Shown here: positions 12,350-24,230 of the stretch, piece by piece
Layout: each line of letters starts with the position of its first letter
How positions within the stretch are numbered: position 1 is the stretch's first letter
Assembly (NCBI GenBank): GCA_036971475.1
Contig: JBAIZL010000001.1
Location: 95,182,983-95,246,982 of the forward strand
Length of the DNA: 64,000 nucleotides
Direction: 5' to 3'
DNA from: Prosapia bicincta
Lineage: Eukaryota; Arthropoda; Insecta; Hemiptera; Cercopidae
Notes under the pieces: model-generated
Database searches by the model: none
What the model saw: only the letters and a program-made list of their open reading frames with translations
Told to the model about the DNA's origin: nothing
Program-made: the position numbers and the translations under genes

Positions 12350-12396
12350 ACTCCTGAGGATGTTGGTAATGTAAACCAACGAAAAGCTTTGATTAT
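12350..12396 (+). ncRNA. hammerhead-like motif, family A, right arm
   Basis: Plus-strand counterpart of the 9227-9271 motif in the inverted arm: CTGAGGA (12354-12360), extra T, GTTGG/CCAAC stem II, GAA, palindromic AAGCTT, T, then GATT. Stem I pairs for only two adjacent bases here. The core is intact but the helix is weak. Confidence 0.4.
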
Positions 12397-12442
12397 ATTA
12401 TTCAATAAATTAAATATTTCTGTATTAGCGTATATTAATTAT

Positions 12443-12445
<3 letters not shown>

Positions 12446-12523
<78 letters not shown>

Positions 12524-12535
12524 GAACCACAAAAG

Positions 12536-12585
<50 letters not shown>

Positions 12586-12643
12586 TTATTTATTTATATA
12601 ACAAACTATGTATTCTTGTATAACATTGAAAAAAACCCAAATA
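12446..12643. repeat. A-run and (TA)n tracts
   Basis: A 25-base A-run near 12448-12472 passes straight into (TA)n to about 12520. A second (TA)n follows at 12540-12580, then ATTT repeats. The A-run at the end of the composite PLE may be a retrotransposition tail. Confidence 0.6.
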
Positions 12644-12815
12644 AATACAAATACAAGAATAATTTATTGAATTATACAATTCAAAGCTTTTCGTTGGCAA
12701 ACAGTACCGACATTATCATGAATAAAATCAGATTTTATTTCTGAAGATGTTGGTACTGTTTGCCAACGAAAAGCATTGGATTGTATAGTTCAATAAATTA
12801 TTCTTGTATTTGTAT
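12644..12815. repeat. family A foldback element without an ORF
   Basis: Two inverted arms (ATACAAATACAAGAATAATT at the left, its complement at the right) meet near 12725. Each arm carries a family A hammerhead-like core pointing outward. The right one (12735-12785) has CTGAAGA, an extra T, a perfect GTTGG/CCAAC stem II and GAA, but stem III is changed to AAGCAT. (TA)n tracts lie on both sides. Confidence 0.7.
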
Positions 12816-12831
12816 TACTCTAGTTCCCTTC

Positions 12832-13480
<649 letters not shown>

Positions 13481-14217
13481 ATTCCGACCTTTACACGTTT
13501 TGCATAATTGGTCCCCGAAAATGACTAATTTTCGACTTCGTACTGTATAAATTCGATTCCACGTGTCATCGATATTGTAAAAGTCATAAATTGCACTTGG
13601 AGATATAGAAAGAGATCAGTATATTACAAATATTAGATATTTATCCTCTCTGTCTAATATAGCGAATCGTTGTCACTACAAAGTATCCGTCGGGATTATT
13701 GTGTTCTATTGTAGCCAGCTATACCGTGAATAGCAGCAGTAACGTCAGGTTTCTCTTGTCAACTGACAAGTTAGCATTCGTTACACATTACGCAGTGTAA
13801 CATTCAAAATAGTATCTCTAGCTATAAGTAAATCCAATAAAAGCTAATAGGAAGTCACAAGAAATACATAAAAACACCTTCAAGCATACGTTACACCTTA
13901 AAAATGAAAATCGAGGTTAGTCACGACATGCTGTTAACAAAAATTCACATTTCTCGCAATAGGAAACAGATCTATTTGAAAAAAATTTAAAAAACCACCT
14001 ACAAATCATTTACAAATTTATAGAAATAAAATATTCAACGACAATCAAAGCGTACTAATTTAAATTAATAAACACCCTCGTGTAGCAAGAAATAGTAAGA
14101 AAACGATTTAAACATCAGTCCCATATCTATTTACTGCATTTACCAGTTTACATTCATGAGAATTCCGCCTTTTTTTGTAAACAGTGCTGTTCTCAGAGTC
14201 TACATTTAACTTAAATG
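13481..14217. other. intergenic sequence, nothing recognised
   Basis: Ordinary AT-rich sequence with no open frame over 60 codons, repeat or RNA gene that I can support. Confidence 0.4.
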
Positions 14218-14256
<39 letters not shown>

Positions 14257-14421
14257 ACTTTGTAGTACTGTTTTCTTGTATTCACTTATTATCATTTACA
14301 CTATATGTATTATATACCTTAGATATTATCAAAATTTTTAATGTACCTTATAGTTTTATGACTACATCTGGACCGTAGTCAGTCGTATATAGTGTTTTAT
14401 ATATAACAAGAAAAATCAATA

Positions 14422-14487
<66 letters not shown>

Positions 14488-14644
14488 ACTTTGTAATACT
14501 GTTTTCTTGTATTCACTTATCATTTACACTATATGTATTATATACCTTAGATATTATCAAAATTTTTAATGTACCTTATAGTTTTATGACTACATCTGGA
14601 CCGTAGTCAGTCGTATATAGTGTTTTATATATAACAAGAAAAAT

Positions 14645-14722
<78 letters not shown>

Positions 14723-14945
14723 CTATATGTGTGTGTGTGTGTGTATGTGTATATGTGTGTGAGTGTATATATATATATTTAATTTTGTAATACTGTTTTC
14801 TTGTATTCACTTATCATTTACACTATATGTATTATATACCTTAGATATTATCAAAATTTTTAATGTACCTTATAGTTTTATGGCTACATATGGACCGTAG
14901 TCAGTCGTATATAGTGTTTTATATATAACAAGAAAAAAATCAATA

Positions 14946-15030
<85 letters not shown>

Positions 15031-15389
15031 TGATACGTATTCCTTCACGGATGGAAAAATATGATGAATAGTTACTATCTGGAACACATCCGTTCATTTT
15101 GCAGTCCATAAATTCGCAGTTCCGACGATTCGCTAGAATCTCATCCATCATTGACGAGGTGAACCCGACAACAGTAGAAGAGCGAGTCACTGTACTGCTC
15201 TTCTACTGTTGTTGTGTTCACCTCGTCAATGCTGGATGAGATTCTAGCGAAACGTTGGAACTGCGAATCTATGGACTGCAAAATGAACGGATGTACTCCA
15301 GATAGTAACTATTCATCATATATATATATAGATATAGATATCGATATAGATAGAGAGAGAGAGAGAGAAAACTATGTGCGTGTATGAGT

Positions 15390-15456
<67 letters not shown>

Positions 15457-15643
15457 TGTATATATATATATATATATATTTAACTTTGTAATACTGTTTT
15501 CTTGTATTCACTTATCATCATTTACACTATATGTATTATATACCTTAGATATTATCAAAATTTTTAATGTACCTTATAGTTTTAAGACTACATCTGGACT
15601 GTAGTCAGTCCGTATATATTGTTTTATATATAACAAGAAAAAT

Positions 15644-15711
<68 letters not shown>

Positions 15712-15963
15712 TGAGAGAGAGAGAGAGAGAGAGAGAACTCTATACGTGTGTGTGTGTGTGTGTGAGTGTATGTGTGTGTGTGAGTGTATATATATATATA
15801 TATTTAACTTTGTAGTACTGTTTTCTTGTATTCACTTATCATTTACACTATATGTATTATATACATTAGATATTATCAAAATTTTTAATGTACCTTATAG
15901 TTTTATGACTACATCTGGACCGTAGTCAGTCGTATATAGTGTTTTATATATAACAAGAAAAAT

Positions 15964-16018
<55 letters not shown>

Positions 16019-16246
16019 ACTATATGTGTGTGTGTGTGTGTGGGTGTATGTGTATGTGTGTGTGAGTGTATATATATATATATTTAACTTTGTAATACTG
16101 TTTTCTTGTATTCACTTATCATCATTTATACTATATGTATTATATACCTTAGATATTATCAAAATTTTTAATGTACCTTATAGTTTTATGACTACATCTG
16201 GACCGTAGTCAGTCGTATATAGTGTTTTATATATATCAAGAAAAAT

Positions 16247-16337
<91 letters not shown>

Positions 16338-16608
16338 ACTCTATGTGTGTGTGTGTGTGAGTGTGTGTGTGTGTATGTGTGTGTGTGAGTGTATATATAT
16401 ATATATCTATATATGTATTTAAATTTTGTAGTACTGTTTTCTTGTATTCACTTATCATTTACACTATATGTATTATATACATTAGATATTATCAAAATTT
16501 TTAATGTACCTTATAGTTTTATGACTACATCTGGACCGTAGTCAGTCCGTATATAGTGTTATATATATACAAGAAAAATCAATATATATATATATATATA
16601 TATAATAT

Positions 16609-16660
<52 letters not shown>

Positions 16661-16875
16661 AAACTATATGTGTGTGTGTATGTGTATGTGTGTGTGAGTG
16701 TATATATATATATTTAACTTGTAATACTGTTTTCTTGTATTCACTTATCATCATTTACACTATATGTATTATATACCTTAGATATTATCAAAATTTTTAA
16801 TGTACCTTATAGTTTTATGACTACATCTGGACCGTAGTCAGTCGTATATAGTGTTTTATATATAACAAGAATAAT

Positions 16876-16954
<79 letters not shown>

Positions 16955-17222
16955 GAGAGAGAGAGAGAGAAAACTATATGTGTGTGTGTGTATGTGTATG
17001 TGTGTGTGAGTGTATATATATATATTTAACTTTGTAATACTGTTTTCTTGTATTCACTTATCATCATTTACACTATATGTATTATATACCTTAGATATTA
17101 TCAAAATTTTTAATGTACCTTATAGTTTTATGGCTACATATGACCGTAGTCAGTCGTATATAGTGTTTTATATAAACCAAGAAAAAAATCAATATACATA
17201 CATATATACATATATATATATA
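14218..17222. repeat. tandem array of nine units with TA/GA/GT microsatellites
   Basis: A conserved segment of about 150 bp starting TTTAACTTTGTA begins at 14253, 14484, 14778, 15479, 15803, 16083, 16418, 16713 and 17024. It holds ATATGTATTATATACCTTAG and a hairpin with a perfect 7-bp stem, TGACTAC/GTAGTCA. Each segment ends AACAAGAAAAATCAATA and is joined to the next by a variable microsatellite in fixed order: (TA)n, usually (GA)n, AACT(A/C)TA, (GT)n, (TA)n. Units are about 230-335 bp, except one of about 700 bp that contains an extra palindrome. Short apparent ORFs here are microsatellite translations, not genes. Confidence 0.9.
15029..15325. repeat. family G palindrome inside the tandem array
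   Basis: Inverted arms of about 140 bp (GATGAATAGTTACTATCTGG at the left, complement at the right) meet near 15190. The right arm reads GGATGAGATTCTAGCGAAACG, which recalls a hammerhead core plus GAAAC, but the stems are poor. The same left end recurs at 17222 just before the assembly gap, and a diverged copy lies at about 52045-52205. Confidence 0.75.
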
Positions 17223-17267
17223 TGCTGATACGTATTCCTTCACGGATGGAAAAATATGATGAATAGT

Positions 17268-17367
17268 NNNNNNNNNNNNNNNNNNNNNNNNNNNNNNNNN
17301 NNNNNNNNNNNNNNNNNNNNNNNNNNNNNNNNNNNNNNNNNNNNNNNNNNNNNNNNNNNNNNNNNNN
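17268..17367. other. assembly gap of exactly 100 N
   Basis: A run of 100 N, the usual placeholder for a gap of unknown size, begins part-way into a second family G palindrome. Confidence 0.98.
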
Positions 17368-17416
<49 letters not shown>

Positions 17417-17421
17417 GTGTA

Positions 17422-17498
<77 letters not shown>
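17368..17498. repeat. (TA)n, (GT)n, (TA)n microsatellite
   Basis: Same TA-GT-TA composite order as in the tandem array on the other side of the gap. Confidence 0.85.
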
Positions 17499-17499
<1 letters not shown>

Positions 17500-17501
<2 letters not shown>

Positions 17502-17720
17502 ATAAGTCAAAATACAAATACAAGAATTATAATTTACAATTCATAGCTTTTCATTGGCTAACAGTACCAACATCATCAGGAATATTAAACATCATCATAT
17601 AGGTTTAATATTCCTGATGATGTTGGTACTGTTAGCCAAGGAAAAGCTTTGAATTGTAAATTCAATTATAATTCTTGTATTTGTATTTTGACTTATGTTC
17701 TTTATTAATACACAAGAATA
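17500..17720. repeat. family A foldback element
   Basis: Arms CAAAATACAAATACAAGAAT and complement meet at about 17590. A hammerhead-like motif lies in each arm, pointing outward. (TA)n is on both sides, with TTTA and CA microsatellites to the right up to about 17930. Confidence 0.75.
17610..17654 (+). ncRNA. hammerhead-like motif, family A
   Basis: ATTC (stem I, ends 17613), CTGATGA (17614-17620, canonical), extra T, stem II TTGG/CCAA with a 10-nt loop and a G-G mismatch at its base, GAA (17641-17643), AAGCTT (palindromic stem III), T17, GAAT (17651-17654) pairing with ATTC. The palindromic stem III is what a dimeric hammerhead would use. Confidence 0.45.
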
Positions 17721-17761
17721 CATATTGCGATATATATATATATTTATTTATTTATTTATTT

Positions 17762-17799
<38 letters not shown>

Positions 17800-17813
17800 T
17801 TATTTATTTTTAT

Positions 17814-17847
<34 letters not shown>

Positions 17848-19596
17848 GTAAATTCAATTATAATCCTTGTATCTGTATTTTGACCTAGTTCTTTATATAT
17901 ATATTTATTTATTTATTTGTTTATATATCGTTATATATACACACGTCATATTATAATGAAATTCATTTTCAATTTTAAAATTGAATTTTAATTGATGCTT
18001 TTGTACAGTTAAATTCTTTTTTGTACTAAAAAATTGGTACACTTTGTTTATTTGAGTTTTAATTATTTTTAAATGTTTAAAGGTTTGGAATAAAAATTAT
18101 TGTTTTAACCTACAAATTTCGTAACTATTTATTTAAAATAATTAATATTAAAATTATTGATATCATTATATTGCAGCATTACTAAGGTGAAACAAAAGTT
18201 TTTTTATGTGAAATAAGGAAGAATATATAGAATCGATTTTCCTGAATTTCAACCTGTTGTGATTAGAGTATTTAATTTGGAATACGTCAGATAGTATCGT
18301 TGTGTTAAGTTCTATTTTTTTGTACTGATGTGTTTTTTTTAAAAGACTGTATATAATGTCTGGATACAACAATACTTGATAATTGAAATATAATAATATT
18401 TATATTATGTTACAATAAACTTAATATTTTGTATTCCTTAATCCTTCAGAATACATACAGCATAACTCACAGAACCAACATTATACCTACAATATATAAA
18501 AAAAGAAAAGGTATGACCACACCTGGTATAAAAATAACCATTGTTAAACATACTGTAAAATAAGTAATAGTTCTGTAGTAAATATATAGGCTCGATGGTT
18601 GCATTGTTTGAAAGTCACAATTAGTTTTAAAAGATAAAAGGTATTCAATATTTTAGAAACTTTTTAACTGGGAACTAGAACAATGAGCTGATAGATAGGT
18701 AGATTGATGAGGTGCCCCATAAGTCTTTAGTTACCAAAGTATATTCTTCGTTGGCAAAAAACTTACTTTTCAAAACAAGGCATGTGCAAAGTTTGACAGA
18801 TATTTTAATTACTGCAAAAAAAACAAATGCAAGTTAGGCTGTGATTGAGTAAATTAGAAAAAGGAAAATGAATTGGTAAAGAAGACAATATAAAGAGAAG
18901 TGATTGAAGAGTGAATAAATCTAAGATTCAAGGAAAAATCAGCTAAATTTTGGGAGTAGAGGAAGGAAGTTCAGGAAGCCGAAGGGGGATGAAGTTCGGG
19001 GAGCCGGGGGATAACAATTAAGTTTTGGGACGTTGAGAAAGAAGAAATCTGATCAGCTGGAGAAATATCCTTATCAAGGAGATGAAGAAGGAGTCCAACC
19101 CTGGGAATCTGTGATGAGACGATAAAAGGAACACATCCTTGGATACAAAGAGGATCACAACGCTAACACAATGAAACTCTAAGGATACTCCAAGTTACCC
19201 AATTCGAAATTAGTACCTGTTAACTAATTATAAAAATTAAATTAAAAGCCAACAAGTAAATTCAGAAAACAAATATGATAACTTTTTAAAATGCAACACA
19301 ATAACGTAAAAAGAATTTTCTCTTTGTTTTATCAAAGAAACTAGTTGGCCATTAATCAATTTTTGTGATTTAAAATGTAAATTAGAAGTAAAAGTTTTTT
19401 AGTATACTAAAATTCAATTTAATAAGTAATCAGTGAATATGTTTTGTTTGTTAACTCCAGAAAATCTCAATAATTTTAATCCGTTCAAAATACAAATTTG
19501 GTGTCCAACAATAAATAATTCAATAATATTATTTCATATTAATAATAATTTAAAATTATTACATTTTATAATTGTATTTCATAACATAACAAAAGC
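17721..19596. other. intergenic sequence with microsatellites
   Basis: (TTTA)n, (CA)n and (TA)n to about 17940, then unique AT-rich DNA. A GC-richer stretch at about 18940-19160 (GGGGAGCCGGGGGATAAC) stands out in composition but gives no recognisable protein in any frame. Confidence 0.4.
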
Positions 19597-19647
19597 AAAG
19601 TTTATGACTATCTGAACTTTAAATATAGTAAATCTGTTAAAACTTAC

Positions 19648-19697
19648 TGAGACAGAACATTTTCGATCGCTATGTGCCGATCTTCATCAGTATCTTC
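19648..19697 (-). ncRNA. hammerhead-like motif, family F, canonical core
   Basis: On the minus strand: AGATA (stem I), CTGATGA at 19690-19684, extra A, stem II GATCG/CGATC (five perfect pairs) with an 8-nt loop, GAA at 19664-19662, AATGTT (stem III, outer A-U pairs), C17 at 19655, then TGTCT pairing with AGATA through five pairs including one G-U. All catalytic-core positions match the consensus, and the cleavage nucleotide is the favoured C. The extra A next to stem II is the one departure. It lies 3' of the PLE endonuclease tail on the same strand. Confidence 0.6.
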
Positions 19698-19749
19698 TAC
19701 TTGGAGATGTTGGGTCAAGCGGTGATGGTTTTAAAGGTAGGTTATCGAT

Positions 19750-20110
19750 AGTATCAGAGAATATCTGTGATTTGTATTGTGTTTGTTTGTTTGTTTAATA
19801 TGTTTGTACTTTGTGTTTTTGTGTGTCTGTAAATTTCATATTGTTCTAGTGTGTTGAGATATGGTCCTTTTTATTGTAGTGTCAGATTTCTAGGCTATGG
19901 TAAATGTCTGTGTATTTGTGTCCTGTTTCTTTTATGTGATTGTAAAATGTTGTTTTATTGTAAAAATCGTATTTTTCCTTTTGTGTTGAGATGTGGTCCT
20001 TTTTTGTTGATGTGTAGGATTTCTAGGTTATGGTAAATGTCTGTGTATTTGTGTCCTGTTTCTTTCATGTTGAGTAGGTGTTCTGTTTGGGTTCCTCGAC
20101 TCTTTGTTTA
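19750..20110 (-). pseudogene. Penelope-like GIY-YIG tail fragment
   Basis: The minus strand gives KETGHKYTDIYHNLEILH, then INKKGPHLNT, then LEQYEIYRHTKTQ, the conserved C-terminal part of PLE GIY-YIG domains. Frameshifts are needed to join the blocks. A stretch of about 115 bp encoding ETGHKYTDIYH is present twice in tandem (about 19870-19920 and 20000-20080). The catalytic GIY and YIG motifs themselves are not in the fragment. Confidence 0.7.
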
Positions 20111-20154
20111 AAGCCACAACCTGTTTATTCAATGTAGAATTTGTTACATTCGTC

Positions 20155-20600
20155 AATTCATAAATTGAAACCAACTGATTCCTAAACTTCCTCGACCTAA
20201 CCATAACAAAAAAGCCCCACAGAAAAACACAGCTTCAACATTTACAGGAAACCCATAACGACAGACACACTTATCCACAACACCTCAAACCACCCTATCC
20301 AACACAAACACGCAGCCTTCAGATCCATGCTCCATAGACTTAAAGAAGTCCCAGTGACCACAGAAAATATAAACGCAGAACTTGTCACAATTAAATATTT
20401 AGCATACACAAATGGATACAACACCATAATAATAGACAAACTATGATACAAAATACAAAAAAAAAAACACTAAAACTAACACTACAGACAGGGAAAACAA
20501 ATACATCACATTACCATTCATAAGCAAAACAACAAACAAAATAGCCCGCAAATTTCTTAAAATATGATACAAAATAGTCTACAAAACTAATAAGTTACAA
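20155..20600 (+). pseudogene. Penelope-like RT C-terminal fragment
   Basis: Plus-strand blocks LNFLDLTIT (RT motif D), then after a frameshift FTGNP / YRKP-like sequence, then TTDTLIHNTSNHPIQHKHAA, then LHRLKEVPVTTENINAEL and IKYLAYTNGYN, the standard PLE order after motif D. TNKIARKFLK follows in the linker toward the endonuclease. It is broken by stops and ends where the inverted GIY-YIG copy is missing. Confidence 0.75.
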
Positions 20601-20640
20601 TACAAAATACAACACAGGTGATCACTCAACATGTTAAAAC

Positions 20641-21225
20641 CCAAAATTATGTACTAGTTACTTATTTTGAAATCATATGTCTTCCATGTGTTTGACTTTT
20701 TATACATACATGTCTTTGAACTTTAATAAAGGATTAAACCTTTATTTATTGTCTCATAATCTTTTCACAAACAATTTTAAGCATATTTTTTAACTGTCAT
20801 TTATTCTCTTCTCTGATTAGCAGTCATTTCCAAACAACACAAATTCGATTACTTTCTGATGATGCTTACTGTTTTGAAGTTTTATTGTACTGTTAAAGTC
20901 TCAAGTATGGCAAAATCATGTAACTTTTACTCCAGCAACTAATCATAGAGTAAAACAATTATTTGTACTTATTTTTTTCTAAGGAATAGTCCTGTTCATG
21001 TGGATTAAACAAAAATGTTAATAGTTAACCTTATTGCAAATATAAATAAAATAACATGTAAAACTAAACAAATTAATGTATTCAAATTAAAAATTAATTT
21101 TCATAAACAATCTCTACACAATAAGTATTCAAATTAAAAATTAATTTTCATAAACAATCTCTACACAATAAGTATTTAAATTACAAGTGATTTTTACAAC
21201 TGTAAACAGAAATAAGGAATGATTA
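20641..21225. other. 3' flank or 3' UTR of the pericentrin-like gene
   Basis: Downstream of the stop on the minus strand. A 47-bp tandem duplication lies at about 21078-21171 (TTTTCATAAACAATCTCTAC in each copy). A minus-strand AATAAA occurs at about 20736-20745, nearly 500 nt past the stop; whether it is used cannot be told. Confidence 0.35.
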
Positions 21226-21340
21226 CTAAGATAAAGCAAGAGCTTGTCTGAGTGTATTAACTTCATTGCGGTGTAATCTTGTTCTTACTTTAACTAAGGA
21301 CTGCAATCGGAATATAGCCACCACAGCAAATCCAGCAGCT
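21226..21340 (-). CDS. pericentrin-like protein, last exon (end of PACT domain)
   Basis: The acceptor TTTTTCCCACAG ends at 21341, and one base then completes a codon with the two bases left by the preceding exon. The exon encodes 37 residues to TAG at 21226-21228: AAGFAVVAIFRLQSLVKV followed by a basic leucine-rich tail. This matches the second half of the PACT domain (F-x-x-A-V/A-x-x-V-I-A-I-x-R-L-x-F-L-V pattern), the centrosome-targeting module of pericentrin/AKAP450 and insect PLP proteins. Phase and domain order both agree with the exon at 23670-23854. The family call rests on this exon and that one together. Confidence 0.75.
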
Positions 21341-23669
21341 CTGTGGGAAAAATTTAGACTAGATTAATTTTTCAATTAATGTAGCTTATAAAAATGTAAT
21401 AAATAGAAACAACAGTATAAATAACAAAGTACGACCAAATAAGGATAATATAAATTAATAAATTGAACATTAATTGTAGAATAGACAGTTAAAAACTGGT
21501 GAAATTATATTAGCTTTTTAGACAAGATTTTGGAGTTAAATTATTAAAAAGAAAACTTTTGTTTGTTACTAAATCATTACTGGCCTAATCACAAACAAAA
21601 TATATATGATACTAGAAGCTTTACTAGTTTCACAAAACTCTTTATACACCCTTTCATTTGTAGATCTCTGCAATTATTGATTGAAATGTAGCATTTGTGA
21701 ACTTTGGTTGTTCCATTTATTTATTCAGTGGGGAGTTCACCTAGAGGTATAAGTAAAATGAAGTAAAGCCTGATAAGGCTGGTAATCAAAGAATATTCTC
21801 AGAAATAATTGTATGGTGACTTATCTTTAAGTTTTGTGATACATGCTCATCAGCTTGATATCCAGACCTAAGTATTACTGACTTTTTTAAATTTTAAAGT
21901 ATTTTACCTTACATAATTAACTCAAGCTGACAAATGATGAGGAAATGAGAATGATATACTACAGACATTGCTGGGGCAACTTCCAGGAATGGCTAAAGAG
22001 ATACCAGCAAATTAATCAGTTCCATTTGAATAATGTAAATTTTTGTTAATGTTGTGACATTTAATAAATTTAACCATGGAAAAATCAATAAAATTAAAAA
22101 AAATTAATCAAATTTATCTAAACATTTTTTAAGGATTTGTATTAGTTTTGGATATATTATAAGATAGGTTTTTTTCTTTATTTTTAGGAATATGAAATAT
22201 GGTAGCTCACTTTTATGATCAAAATAATTAATTCTGTTATAAAATTATAAACATTATATTAAAATTTAAAAAATATTTCTTTATATAAACAATATTATAT
22301 TATTAATTATTTAATACGATTAATTTTTAAGACTCTAATAAAGATAATATAATTAATAAATAATTAGTGAGGGAAATATAAAACAAAATTTGTTGCCTTA
22401 TTTTCTAATCTTGAGCGTACTAGCAGTAAGTCGAAAATCAAAGTGCTATTAGTGGACTTGGTAGGCTGTTTCTCTTTGTTCCCTCTTGTCAATAACATAC
22501 TTACAACTTAGTAAGAAGTTTTATTACTATACAAATATTAGAGTGTTTAACATCATTTATTAGAAGCTTCAACTGTGGTTGAAAGTTCAGTTTGCGTACA
22601 CTTCTTTTTCTTGGAATGTTAAAGAATAGATAAGAAGTTTAAGAAAATGAAAGACGTCATCAATTGTCAAGGTGCAGCGTCATAGACAACAATGTATCCA
22701 ATTTAACAAAGGTGATCTTTTGTTAATGAGGTCATTTCAGAAGTTAATGTTCTAGTCACAAAAGTTATCTTGCTATTATCATAGAACATCTTGGCTCAAA
22801 AGACATCTGTGCGTAATGAGTTCTATGGTTGTTCACCGAAAATTAAAAAGAATCAAATTTCAAATTAGTGAGGCTTGAAACTCAGTTCAGGGAAAAACCA
22901 CAGAGTGTTTAGACATACAAAGTGTTTAGAAATACAAAATTATACTTGGAAATAGAAACGATCAAGTCGGTGCTAAAAGGATATTTCATATTTTGATTTC
23001 CTCCATAATCATCATAGATTGGAATTAATGTGGCTTACTAGTGCCATAAGAATCGTGAAAGAGCTTTACAGAAAAACTAAATATCCCAATCAGTGTTGTC
23101 ATCCGTCTCAACAACAACATCAAGTTCCTTATCATACAACAGTTTGCTGCTGCTTACACTTGTTTATTTGCTTAGCTTAAAAAAAAATTGGAAAAGAAGC
23201 GCGAGTTAGGGAAAATTTTGTTTAATGACTCAATCTAACAGGTTCTTAGAAGTTGGATATATAAGCTATCAAAATGTTAAGAAAATCTGTGCAATAACCT
23301 AGAGTTTGATTCCAAAAGAGTTAGAGACCATATATTATTATTATTTTTTTTTTAAATTTGATAAACCTATTATACCTAAATTCATGTCACGGTTTTGGTA
23401 ATTAATTATGAACTTAAGAGAAATAACTATGTATTTTAAACAAGATTTGTTTCATATGGGTTATATTATTTTCAATTAATCTTTTCCGAATATAATTCAT
23501 AAATTACATTTACAGATAAGAATATGACATTTGTCTTACTAAAAGTAAAAACCCCTGTAAGATACATTGAAATAAATATTTTCAAGTAAACTTTTGTTCA
23601 AAATTTAAGTATTTTCCTTATTTTTTAAAACAATTTTTTCTTATACACATCATAGAAATTCTATATTAC
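21341..23669 (-). other. intron of the pericentrin-like gene
   Basis: AT-rich, with GTAATA donor and CCCACAG acceptor. I see no element or gene inside it. Confidence 0.6.
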
Positions 23670-23854
23670 CTCCATAGCCCTTCACAGTTCAGACCATTTT
23701 TTGTATATTTAAACAGAATTCTTTGGTCATTTTGATTATCCATTCCCTTCCTTTTTTGGCTATTATTTAGTAGAATCAACAACCAGCGCTTTTGATATGA
23801 CAAAGATTTACGACAACTCTCAGAAAAAAAGTAATGTTCAAGTAGACCCACAAT
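23670..23854 (-). CDS. pericentrin-like protein, exon with start of PACT domain
   Basis: The acceptor is TTTCTTTACAG and the donor AG|GTAATA. The 61 codons plus two bases begin IVGLLEHYFFSESCRKSLSYQ and continue KRWLLILL. The RKSLxYQKRxLLxLL block is the hallmark of the N-terminal half of the PACT domain. The following stretch, SQKRKGMDNQNDQ, is variable in the family. The exon ends GLW plus two bases of an Arg codon completed in the last exon. The PACT domain targets the protein to centrioles or centrosomes, so this is the functional C-terminus. The upstream exon ends in phase 0, as needed. Confidence 0.8.
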
Positions 23855-24230
23855 CTGTAAAGAAAATTACCTTTAATTTGCTAATAATATTCCCTATATA
23901 ATAATTATATAGCTACACAGAGGATTAAAAAGGATTTTAAATGATGTTAAATTATTGATTTTAATACTATTATTTCAAAATATGTTTTTCAGAGTACTAT
24001 TCCTTGCATCACCTTGGATCAAATAATATAATACATATTGGCATGTTTATGTTAGGATAAATTTAAAAATCTACTCTTGATTGATATTTTTTCTTAGCTT
24101 TAAATTAATATTGCTTTAGTTTTGAATGAAAGTAAAATTAAAAATTTTAAAAAAATGTAATATCCTGCAGAAATTTTAACTAAATTTACTGCATTTGTTG
24201 ATTCCATCTTCGCGTGAGCTACTAGTAATC

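Larger units (their letters stand above)
8446..12445 (-). mobile_element. composite Penelope-like element with nested inverted repeats
   Basis: An RT/GIY-YIG pseudogene on the minus strand lies between several pairs of inverted repeats: 8446-8583 with 12118-12260, about 8650-8775 with 11935-12096, 8810-8925 with 11731-11848, and 9168-9360 with 12260-12445. (TA)n tracts separate the pairs. PLEs often carry flanking repeats in inverted order and insert as partly inverted copies, so this fits one PLE plus nested or rearranged copies. The pair nearest the ORF contains hammerhead-like motifs. The outermost pair shares sequence with family F palindromes elsewhere in the window. Confidence 0.75.
19597..20640. 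mobile_element. two Penelope-like fragments, head to head, with family F end
   Basis: A minus-strand GIY-YIG tail (19750-20110) and a plus-strand RT end (20155-20600) meet near 20130 and point away from each other. The minus-strand piece continues into the family F terminal sequence (AGTTTATGACTATCTGAAC at about 19597), which contains a hammerhead-like motif. This is the partly inverted, truncated form often left by PLE insertion. Confidence 0.7.

Noticed and set aside
14253..17100. Hammerhead reading of the TGACTAC/GTAGTCA hairpin in the tandem array
   Set aside because: There is a good 7-bp hairpin, but no CUGANGA-like core, no GAA in position and no stem I.
20242..20451. 69-codon minus-strand frame with hydrophobic residues
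   Set aside because: Antisense of the plus-strand PLE RT fragment.
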